A stretch of DNA of 64,000 nucleotides from Acholoe squamosa (Eukaryota > Annelida > Polychaeta > Phyllodocida > Polynoidae), in assembly GCA_949317995.1 (NCBI GenBank), contig OX439048.1, positions 65,911,375 to 65,975,374 of the forward strand. The letters run 5' to 3'. Made by a program: the position numbers and the translations under genes. Positions 54,390 to 64,000 of the stretch are shown piece by piece. The number at the start of each line of letters is the position of its first letter. Positions within the stretch are counted from its first letter, which is position 1. A model generated the notes under the pieces. That model saw only the letters and a list, made by a program, of their open reading frames with translations, made no database searches and was not told the origin of the DNA.

Positions 54390-57300
54390 AAGAGGTTCCT
54401 CCTGCAGCCACCAGGGGGTGTGGGTGACAGGATTTCAAACACAGCAGGAAATGTTGGTGCATCCTGGGAGTTCATACCTGGAAGATGGAATGGAGAAGTG
54501 CTGGGTGGGAGGTGGGGGCTGGGTGGGAGGTGGGACGGGTATGAGCTGCAGATTCACCAACCCTGGAGGGAATAGGGTATCAAATATGTCCTACTGGTGT
54601 TGTCCTCTACATAAATGGAAGGGCCCTGACACTCGAAACCATTTTAGATATATTCTGAGGTTCAGACTTGAAAATTAATGGGTTTTTTTTTTTCACTAAA
54701 ACCATGTGGAATTTGTACAAGAATAGTAGAAATGGTTCACCAAAATTATAAAATGCTTGTTGTGTCATAAAGTTCAGATTCCCACTGAATAAGGTGAAAA
54801 ACATTATAGTTAGGAATGCTATGCATTTAGTTCTATTGGCTACTTCAGTGATTCTTGAGTATGTGTAAGCTTAATGAATCTGCGATGTTGAAATTCACTC
54901 AAACCGTGGTCAAAGTAATGTCATCTCCCTCCCTTACCTTCATACCTACAGTTTTGTCTGCAAGTTTTTAAAACACTGGTAGAAGCAGGTGGCAGAGATA
55001 CTTCTGATTACTTCTAATCAGGATTTTATTTTTGATTGCAATTGTTCTGCTGCTGCTTTTAAATTTCTCTTAAACTCTTAATCATCTACAAATGGAAATA
55101 AAACCAAAACATGCAAGCGAAGCCCCCCAGACAGGGTCATAACAGAAAGTCTAAGAAAAAGCTACTCCATGGTGAAAAATGGTGCCTTATGAGTGAAAAT
55201 CCTTCATCTTTTGACTGAAATGAAACCTATTAGACAAATGACGTCTGTCCTCATGGAAACTTCCATAAAGGGTGGCCTTTAATTATTGGACAAAAGTTCA
55301 GCCAGGCGTACCATGGAACCACTTTGGATTAATGATAGAAAATCTCATAAGATAATAACTCAAGAAACAATTATTAATTATAGAAGCTCATGAGTGAAAT
55401 TAGTCACATAAATCTAACTGATTCCCACTATGCAAAGTTAGACTAAACTAGCTATGAAAAGTTCTAAAAATAGAAAAAGATATGTCTTTCATGTGCATTG
55501 ATTCAGGCTATTTCCATCTATTTCCCTGCACAGAGAGAAGAACACTGATCGCTTTGACTCATACTGCACAGGTCACAATTTGTCTCCCACATGACATGCA
55601 TGAAGGCATGTCGAATGAGGTTGACCCTCTCATATTTGGTTCGTCAACTCCCCTTGACATGCATAATGAAGACACGTCACATATTTCTGATCCATTCACC
55701 TGAGTGCTAGGTAATACTGTGAGACAATTATGTAAGGGTCAAGAGCAGTAAATAACTATGTACCAATGGTTCAATCAAGGCAGGCCTATAATAGAAGGCA
55801 GGGGATATCATAGTCCCACAGGCCTGCAACACTAAGGCACTTTTTCCTATCTACAGAACTTCTACTTGACTGAGGGCCTCTATGCACTCCATAAGACAAG
55901 GCATGGAGGTGCATGGCAATGCCATATGTCTCCCTGTACTGTAGATACTGAGATTATAGATTGTGGGTTAGAATACAGTCCTTTGGTATTTTCACTGACC
56001 CAAACATATGGTGTCTAACCTCTCCAGTTGAAGTATTCAGGATGGTGGGTGTCTATTTTGATATTCAATAACAAATGCAAATTTAACAATGACACAGAAT
56101 TCACTACCATTCATTGATAGTATTTACAGACCTTAGTGATCTATTTTTCATGAAAACAAAATGACACAGATACATTAAATGTCTCAAGTGTTGGTAGTAC
56201 TTCTTGGTACTGATTAATCCTGGTACCAAAATGGTTGTTTGCCCCATCTAGTGGAATATCCTAGAACAATTATATATGTCAAACCATCACATGTCAAGTG
56301 CCTTTGACATGGCCGTGACCCTAGTCAACTCACAGATGACATGGCATTTTAAGGCATGTCAAATCATATGAGGATTACTGTGTGCTACAGTTGTCATGGT
56401 GACGTATGTGCACATGTCCCAATGACGTGTGCTATTTGTGTCAAATCAAGTTGACATGGGTATACATGTCACTTTGTCAGGAAGACTTTTTTCAGTGTGG
56501 CTATTGCATCAATACCATGGACAGGAAGGGGGTTTATCAGGATTTACCACAGTTTGGCAATATCATGAGTGTAGATCCGTACACTTTTCATATCCTGTCT
56601 CATAATGAAAACAGAAAACCACGTCGGAAGTCTCATAAAGCACCCTGCCTCAAAATCTGCTTTTTATGATCAGCAATTAGTGTAGTAATTACATAAAATT
56701 TGGTAGAGCAGTTGTACCAGGGCAATCAGTTGTGCTCACTAGATGTGAGGCTGTAATGGCACTACAGTGAGGGATCAAACTAACATTTAAAGGGGTTTAG
56801 TCATACAATCTTGGAAGATGCCTTCCTGACTCTCTTCCACTTCTTCCATATTTTGCTATATCATAACGGTATACACGGTTCCAACTGCCCCTATAGTATT
56901 CACTGTATCATATATCTGGTATTTATAGCACTGATTTTGTTCAAGAAACTTACATATAAAAAAAAAAACCATCATTGACTCTGCTTTAACTGACAGGCTC
57001 TTTTGATATTTGATCGTTCAAACTGGTTAAATTCAAAATTGACACAGACATATATATAATTTGCGCTTTGAACCAGGTCACAAAACCAGCCAAGAAGGTA
57101 TAACCTGATTGACCTTATCCCCTGGTTATAGAAGCATGTTATAGCACTATAGGACTGCTAGGTAGCTGTAATTACTTTCCTCCTTCTCCTTCCATCCCTC
57201 TTCCACAGACTTCTCAATGCCCAATAGTCATCATACCTTTGACCCACTGCTCCCACAGCCAATATCCCAGAACCATCTGCTCCAAACTACACACCCAATC

Positions 57301-57540
57301 ACCCAACACCAGCTAAACATCACACATGGCCTGAGTAGGTCTATGTCAACAAAGTATTGCATTCCATCTAAGTACCTACAGTAGACTGACCTATCCTTGA
57401 TGACGCACCCTGTATTTGCTTTGTTTTCTAAGTGAGACTTAAAATCAACATGTTCACTTAGACACCTCACTTCATACAATAAGAAGGAAGCTGATACACC
57501 TTGATACCAAAGGTTTATATCCATTCCCTTCAGGGCGCAC
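54390..57540. repeat. Second segmental family, copy 1
   Basis: Shares ordered words with 60990-63180: GGTGGGACGGGTATGAGCTG / GGTGGGACAGGTACGG..GAGCTG, GAGGGAATAGGGTAT, AGAAATGGTTCACC, TTCTAATCAGGATTTTATTT / TGCGGAATTATG, GACAGGGTCAT and CCCTGGTTATAGAAGCATG. The last part (57220-57400), with TGACCCACTGCTCCCA and ACACATGGCCTGA, is the strongest. Interrupted by 55526-56497. Confidence 0.65.
55526..56497 (+). mobile_element. Long form of the CATGTCAA-rich element
   Basis: The outer 150 bp at each end match 21237-21492 in inverse orientation (CTGCACAGAGAGAAG..., ...TCAGGAAGACTTTTTTCAGTG). Here 55675-56390 is extra. That middle has more GACATG/CATGTC words at its right side (56280-56390) and otherwise unassigned DNA. 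The short form is either an internal deletion, or this copy holds an insertion. Confidence 0.65.
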
Positions 57541-57660
57541 TTGAAGTCACATTTTTGTCATCTTATACTGCTCTATAGTTATCAAATCCTAATGTAGAAG
57601 GCACCCCAACATAACCTTGACTGTTTCTTGGACGCAATCTTAGTACCCTAAATTATAGTA

Positions 57661-57994
57661 CAGGGGCGTAGGAAAAGAGGGGGGGCAGGGGGGCCTGGGC
57701 CCCCCAATCATAAAGGAGGTGGGGCCTGAGTATGTCTGGGCCCCCAAAAATTTACCAAGAATTCATAATGAATTGAACAAAAATAGCATCTTAAACTAGA
57801 TTGGGATAGCAATGGGATAGGGGAAAGGGAGGCCTGGACCTCAAATCAGATCTAAAACTCATCAAAAATTACTTTCCTATACAAATTCTATATAGGTATG
57901 TATAGCCGTTATTACGCCTGAGCCAACAATTGAAGCTGTTCGAGGTGGGACCCCACTGGCCCCCCCAAATTAAGATTTGCTTCCTTCGCCTCTG
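57661..57994. mobile_element. CAGGGGCGTAGG-family MITE
   Basis: CAGGGGCGTAGGAAAAGAGG ... GATTTGCTTCCTTCGCCTCTG, inverted relative of 12152-12494. Flanks TATAGTA and TATAGCA may be a mutated duplication; the length is uncertain. Confidence 0.75.
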
Positions 57995-58149
57995 TATAGC
58001 AATTCCTTGCTATATTATACATGCATAACCCTTGTACAAACCACAGCCTAAGGTATGAAAGACACTATAAGCTGCAGTAAAAGCCTGAAATTGTCTTTTA
58101 AAGCTGGGGCTTTTACACCAGGCTTTACTGTAGTCACAACAGTAAGGGA

Positions 58150-60200
58150 GGAAAATTGCATTACCGATACATCTATAATTTAATAATGTTCTTATTCTTG
58201 GAATTTTATGAATTTTGGGAATTGATCTGTTGGATTTGGATTTCTCATTATATTTGTTCTCCTACAAACAGAAATTGCGAGAGAAACCTTACCTTCTGCT
58301 TGCTCTCAGGCAAGGTCATTACAGAGAGAGTGAAAATAATTCATTGTAAATGAGACTCCATGGGATTATAGATCCTTTTAATGGGATTATTCTCTGAGGA
58401 TGTCTCTTCTCATTGAGGTTTTGGAAAAGGACGATGAATCTGGTTGCTAGAATACGAAGACAAGAAGGTGCGTAGCAGATATGTGTGTAATATACGTCAT
58501 GGTAAAAGGTACGCCTGTGATGGGCCTCAGGGGCACACCTTTTACTATCCATGAATGTCTCATCAAAATCATTTTTTCTTTTTTTATTAGATACTCATCA
58601 ATTGATGGGCCATGTTAGTTGTTGACTTAACACTGCTTTACCTCAGTGTACCCTTTTCAATGACAGCCAGCATTGACTCCAATAATAAGATGAGAACAAT
58701 TGTTAAATTTGAATAGCAGCACTCAAAGAATGATAACAACAAACAGAATGTGCCATGATTATGTCAGATATTCCTTCTTTTTGAAAATAGAGAATTCAGA
58801 CGGGGCTTAGAGACCACTAAAGCATCCTCAAAGATTAGGTCTATAATTCAACTGAGCGCTGGTTTCATTTGCCAGAAAGGATATGCCTCTTTCATGTTTT
58901 CAAGTCACTTTTACTCTACCTTCCTTTATTAGAATCAGAAGGGATTTCTTAAAGGAATACTTTAGCACAGTTGAGAAATGTCCCCTAGAATTCATTCACA
59001 AGGTAATTGGTCCAATTAGATAGAGTTTGTCAAACATATATCCGTGCCTGAGCCAGTGGTGGCGTTTTTTTAGATTCTACAGTTTGTAGGACGTTGTAAT
59101 GAATGGGGAATTTTCAAAAATGTCTGGTAGGTCTTAAAGGACCTTTAGTCATGGAGCGCTATCATCCCTATAGTAGCCTTTACCTTGAGTACAGGGGGTG
59201 CATGAATGTCAGCTCTGAGATCTATGGAGGTAGATCTACAAGGTGAGATCGCCTGAAGGCTCCGTATGATGGAGATCTAGCTTGAGGTGTGACATGGACA
59301 GCTCAAGATTCATATCGTCAATAAATCGTTGACTATCCCTCTCTGTCAGATACTGTTCTGTATCTGGCAGAGACACATGTGTACATGAGGTCAAGTTCGT
59401 ACATCTAAGATGGTAGCTGCCCAGAAAGGGTAATATATCAGCAATAGTAGATTGCTGCCAGGACAGATAAAAGGCTCAACATATCTGTTCCAGTCAGGGT
59501 CAATTTCGATAATAATCAAGCAGCTGTTGAACACTGGTGTTTAGGAACCTCTGGCAGGGTATTGATATTTTATGAAGGCCCTCAGTTCGCCCTCCAACAC
59601 CTTAGTCAAACGCTGCATCTCAAATACTAAAACACAGGCTGCCAAAGCCCCGCTCCATTTCCATTTCTGACCCTAATTTTACCATCAGAGCTATGTTCTG
59701 GCACCAGGAGGGTCTTGCCAAAAGATAACAAGGAAGAACCTCTAAAATATTTTCAGAGAGTACTGAGCAAAACGTGAATGGCTTTACTCGTTTTCACAGT
59801 GTTGACAAATAGTTTTACCTTGGAATGTATGAAAAACACTTTTTGAATAGAGTAAGAAACGTGCACATTTTACCTTCCCAGTCTGACGAGAATTCTTTTG
59901 GCAATACCAAAACGTGCACGTTTTAACCTTTGGTTCACGTTTATTATTTGGCAAGACCCTCCAAAGGTGCTTGTCGACTAATCTAGCTGCACCTGATTGT
60001 AGGCTTTCACCAGTTCGGCCTCTGTATCCCTGCCTCCGAATGCCACTTACATGAGCCCTGCACTGCTTTCAGCCCAACGGTCATCGTAACCTTCCCCTGT
60101 GTTGACTACAGCCAATATCACAGAATCTCTCTTTATCTGACTTAAACAAACATCCTTATTCATAACTTACACCTCTGATATATACGCTTCTCAGGGTGTT
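58150..60200. repeat. Second segmental family, copy 2 (most decayed)
   Basis: GAGAAACCTTACCTTCTGCT, CTCAGGCAAGGTCATTACAG (58280-58322) and CATCGTAACC...GACTACAGCCAATATCACAGAATC (60080-60127) correspond to 61715-61755 and 63035-63085. The rest is too diverged to align by eye; 58560-60040 has no recognisable gene. Confidence 0.45.
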
Positions 60201-62299
60201 GTGGTTTCTACCAGGTGTAAATGTATTTAGGAAAAAGAGAGGGAAGAAACTAATTCAGAATATATAAGAAGAGATAAATCAGCGGGGGTGCAACTATCAT
60301 ACCCAACTATCATACAAGATATATCTGCATTTATAACTGTTTGATTTGAATAAGCTGATCTTTGCATTTTCTGATTTTCCCACTTAAACCATCCACGCAA
60401 CCTCTTAATTTATCTATTGCCAACAACACTGATGATTCCAAAGTGGAATAAAGAATAACATCATGATATTCAAGCATAAGCAAAGTGCATCAACATAAGG
60501 ACACTACATACTACCACATGCAAAGCTGACACTCCAATCACTTGCAGGGAACGCCTTTTCTGGTCAGTGATCCTCAAGTAGTGTGGTCGGACTTTTCTCC
60601 ATGGGCTGAATCACTAAGGGGCTGTATCTGTGGGTAACTGATAGTAATTGGGGGTACTCAGGCCCAAGGCTGAGCCAATAATTGCTTAGCAACATGATGA
60701 TTTACATATTGACCCATTTACGATTAATTGCCTTAATCTTTTCCTGCTAGCTGCATTTGGACAACAGCTGGTTCCCATTTCTGTAAGAATCATTTTACCC
60801 TTTGAGCATAGCCTTAAGAATATTTGCACACCTATAGCCATGTCTTTTTAAAACATGGAACAATACATTTTAGAGTTTGGATGATTCAAAAATGATGGGT
60901 GGGTCCGAAAAACCGAGTAAGAGAAATCCACCAAATACCAGACCTACTATTCACATATTACATCAATCATCTTTAGGAGGACAATTAAGAACATTCTACT
61001 GCTAGGTGATACTGGTTATAGCTTGACAAAATAAAATCAAGTAGATAGCCAGGAGGTGGGACAGGTACGGTGTGAGCTGCCGGTACACCAATCCTTGAGG
61101 GAATAGGGTATTGGTATATGGTTAGAAGGTCACTACTCAACGATGTCCCACTGGTAACTTCTATATATTTACATGGAAAGGCCCTTAAATTGACAAGCAT
61201 TTTAAATATACAATCACACTTAGCTTGGTTACAACTAACCCTAGGGTTTAGACCTAAAAATCAATGTGTCCTTTCCAAAAATGTATTGTAGCCAAGCTGA
61301 ACTTGTAAGAAAATAATAGAAATGGTTCACCCAAAGTATGCTTATTATAGCCAAGTTCCTTCTATCACAGGTATTTCAGGTTTCTTCTGCTGATGATGAA
61401 ATACATTAGAGTTAGGAACGGTAAGCGTGTACTTTCATTGACAACTTGAAACAGGAGATCCTTTAGGGAAGATGATGAATTTCATCCAAACGGCAGTCGA
61501 AGTAATGTCAGCGGCCTCCCTAACGTTGATACCATTAGGGGTCTACATTTTTGTCTGCATGTTTTCACAACAGTGGAAGAGGAAGACTTCTTAGTACTTT
61601 TAATGCGGAATTATGTTTTTTTTTTTCTGATTATAATTGTTACACTGGAGCTTTTCAATTTGTGATTGTAATCAATCTTAATCATCTGGAATCAGAAATA
61701 AAACCAAATCATACAAGGAAAACCTTACCTTCTGTTTTCCGGCAGACAGGGTCATTATATAATCTCTCAGGAAAAGTCCATGGTGAATAAGTTTGCCTTA
61801 ATTTTGTAAATCCTATTTTGGGGGGCTGAAATGAGACCAATTAGACAGATAATGCCTTTCCTCATGGAAATTTCCAAAATAACTGTCTTTAAGTATTAAA
61901 AGCACTTCAGTTTTTATATGCATCTTCCACAAATACAATGATTCTGATCCTTTATTGATGGATATAGGACCATAGGTATGAATTGGAATTGGAAACTACC
62001 ATTGGTCATTTAAAGTGCACAACTGTGAGGTATGGTAGTGAAAGAGCCAGTCAACCAGGTTGAGGTGGAGGCTTATCAGGAATTACCAGGGTCTGGGGGC
62101 ATCATGGACGGTAGATCTCTCTCAGTTTTAATATCCTGTCTGCTAATGAAAATACAACAGAACCCCAGGAAGTTTCCTACAGCACGTGTTCTGCTATATA
62201 CAGTGTTGTTGGACATTTTCCCAAATCTCATTTCCATGTGTGTATGCTAGTCTGTATATCAGGGTCTCTGTATCAGTACATTTACATAATTTAAGTTAT

Positions 62300-62870
62300 G
62301 GAGATGTTCTCAACATGGTATCACTAGACATTACAATTTGAAAGCCTTTAAATTAGAGTGGTGACCGTAGGTAATGTACCATGACTGCTCTTTGCAAGCA
62401 ACATTGAGTGTAGTAATAACACAGTGCAGGAGGGTGTTGCTCTTATAGTAAAAGGAAGAGCTGGCTAAAAATGCCCTCATTTCCAGTCCTTTCTTTTCAT
62501 GTAGCTATAACTTGTCCCTTTTGTTGCTCACAAGTGGTCATTCAAGTATGGTGCTAAAAAAGGGGGATTTGAGTAGGTACCTAGTTGGGAGAAGTCAGTC
62601 AGTATAATATACTATAGAGTGTGTGACATGAGTAGGTACCTGATAGTGCAGCTCTCTCTGTTTTAAACAAGGCATGTGATGTTTCAGACTAATGTGGTGA
62701 GTGCAAGTACTTAGGTGAAGCAGTGCATGACTTGTTTAGAAAAGAGGGATAAATACTCACAGCTCTTTTTACAATAGAAGCAACACCCTCCACATGTATA
62801 CCAGTACAATCGGCTGTGGTCACTGGATACAAGGCTGTAATGGCATTAGGGTTCCACTACAGTTTGAATT
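62300..62870. mobile_element. GGAAGGCATTTCT-family MITE split by another MITE
   Basis: The left part (GATGTTCTCAACATGGTATC ... GTAATAACACAGTGCA) and the right part (CAGTACAATCGGCTGTGGTC ACTGGATACAAGG) follow the order of 42807-43044. They are separated by 62429-62791. Confidence 0.55.
62429..62791 (+). mobile_element. GGAGGGTGTTGCTCC-family MITE, best copy
   Basis: GGAGGGTGTTGCTCTTATAG ... ACAATAGAAGCAACACCCTCC, 363 bp. Internal inverted subterminal AGCTGGC / CAGCTCT and the TAGTATATTATACTGACTGA block. Non-coding. Inserted into a copy of the GGAAGGCATTTCT family. Confidence 0.85.
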
Positions 62871-63180
62871 AATTTTGCCTCAGCTGAGAGTCCCTTTTCA
62901 GCTGTTTTCCCTGGTTATAGATGCATGTTTTAGCACTATACCGCTGGTAGATAGCTGAAGTACATCTTCACTCCTTCTCCTTCCCTCCCTATCCCACATA
63001 CAGGGCGCCAGCGACCTCTCACTGCCACATAGTAATCATAACCTTGACCCACTGCTCCCAAAGTGCATAATATTATCACAGAAGCATCTTCTCCAAACCA
63101 CATACCGAATAACCCAGCTAAATATCCTGAAATATCACACATGGCCTGACCCAGCAATATGTAAGTAGCTAAAGTAGAAT

Positions 63181-64000
63181 GTTTTTACAGTGACTCAATT
63201 AGAATGGAAATTGGAGGCAATTTTATGGCCATGGATATTGTAAATCTAATCAAAATAAAAGTGGTATTTCCAACCCTGCATTATAGAGGCTTTGTTTTTG
63301 ATGTTATTTTATAGACCTTCAATATGGACTATGATAATCCATTCCTGAACTTTATCATCACAATCTCAGTATCAAATACTTCCTCTACACAGTAATAACC
63401 ATAGCATTACAGTAAAGATTGAAATGTATGCATCAGAGCATAATCCAGTGAAAACTTCTATCCCAAACTATTCTGGCCATGAATCTTGTGATGTAATCTT
63501 ACATAATCATTGGTTTGTATTCAACTAAATGTAGAAATAGGTGTATAAGGACTGGTCAACTCGAGGTGAAATGGTGGTCATCTCAAGGTAAAATCGGTAT
63601 GTTCTAGGAAATAAGTCCAATACAGAAAAAATTTTAACATTTCTGCTGTTTCCTTATGCTATCATTTAGCAAAGATATTTATGAATTCCTAGAGTGAAAA
63701 TGTTGTATATTCATCTTCAAATTATCGAACCAAAGTTGGAGAATTCTGATGAAATGGCCAGCTGGTCATGGTAAAAACCATTGAAACATGGGAACGTTAG
63801 TGTATTATCATGATTGATAATTACTTCATATATTCCAGGACATCATTCTATGGGGTACTATTACACCTCTATTTCAATGATATTAGGGTTCAAGACCAAT
63901 ACAGTACATGTGAGAGTGAAAAAATCTAGCTAACAGGTGGTCGACTCTAGGTATGTGGTCGTCTTTAGGTTAATCTACCCTATACCAACTTTGTATGTTC
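63181..64000. other. No recognisable gene or repeat
   Basis: AT-rich sequence with a short inner duplication (CTCGAGGTGAAATGGTGGTC / CTCAAGGTAAAATCGG at 63560-63600). No open frame of note. Confidence 0.4.

Larger units (their letters stand above)
60990..63180. repeat. Second segmental family, copy 3
   Basis: See 54390-57540. On its minus strand two frames look less random than most: 60985-61200 (YPIPSRIGVPAAHT) and 62936-63157 (LGAVGQGYDYYVAVR). The equivalent DNA in copy 1 encodes YPIPSRVGESAAHT but has stops around it. No family recognised. Confidence 0.6.

Noticed and set aside
54132..54575. 147-codon frame
   Set aside because: Its last third (GGRWGLGGRWDGYE) comes from a GGGTGGGAGGT duplication, and the equivalent region of copy 3 (61 kb) does not keep the frame.

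Overview
This looks like animal (metazoan) nuclear DNA, AT-rich, with no convincing host protein-coding gene. No open frame has family-level similarity that I can recognise, apart from remnants of a non-LTR retrotransposon reverse transcriptase. Several signals suggest an invertebrate: dense MITE-type DNA transposons, tRNA-derived SINEs, a CR1/L2/jockey-like LINE, and a GTGAGTGAG... TTTAACGCC ... CATATTCATGGCG repeat that resembles repeats I associate with molluscs. A lophotrochozoan, perhaps a mollusc, is my guess, at low confidence. The window is best read as intergenic or intronic sequence built from duplications and nested transposons.

Layout. 0-16 kb: a TTAA-flanked palindromic MITE family (piggyBac-like), a 900-bp TA-flanked element (1778-2677), repeated 40-80 bp modules centred on GTCACGTGAC, a 518-bp tandem duplication (13151-14175) and a multi-level nest of transposons (11921-12948). 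17-30.6 kb: two diverged copies of a segment of about 5.7 kb (about 17.05-22.83 and 24.92-30.60 kb), each later hit by different insertions. 30.6-34 kb: a 746-bp long-TIR element, a hairpin and tRNA-derived SINEs. 35-39.7 kb: a pile of decayed LINE copies on the minus strand with a probable solo LTR. 40-51 kb: more MITEs, CT/GT microsatellites, a foldback element with an internal 21-bp array and a cluster of tRNA-like sequences. 51.4-51.8 kb: a 34/26-bp minisatellite. 54-63.2 kb: a second segmental family in three diverged copies.

No operon- or system-like gene set is visible. The interest lies in the repeat biology: at least nine separate families with terminal inverted repeats, several with exact target-site duplications and paralogous empty sites that let the insertion order be read, and two unrelated TIR elements that carry internal minisatellites. 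All similarity statements come from reading the sequence by eye; no alignment or database search was run.
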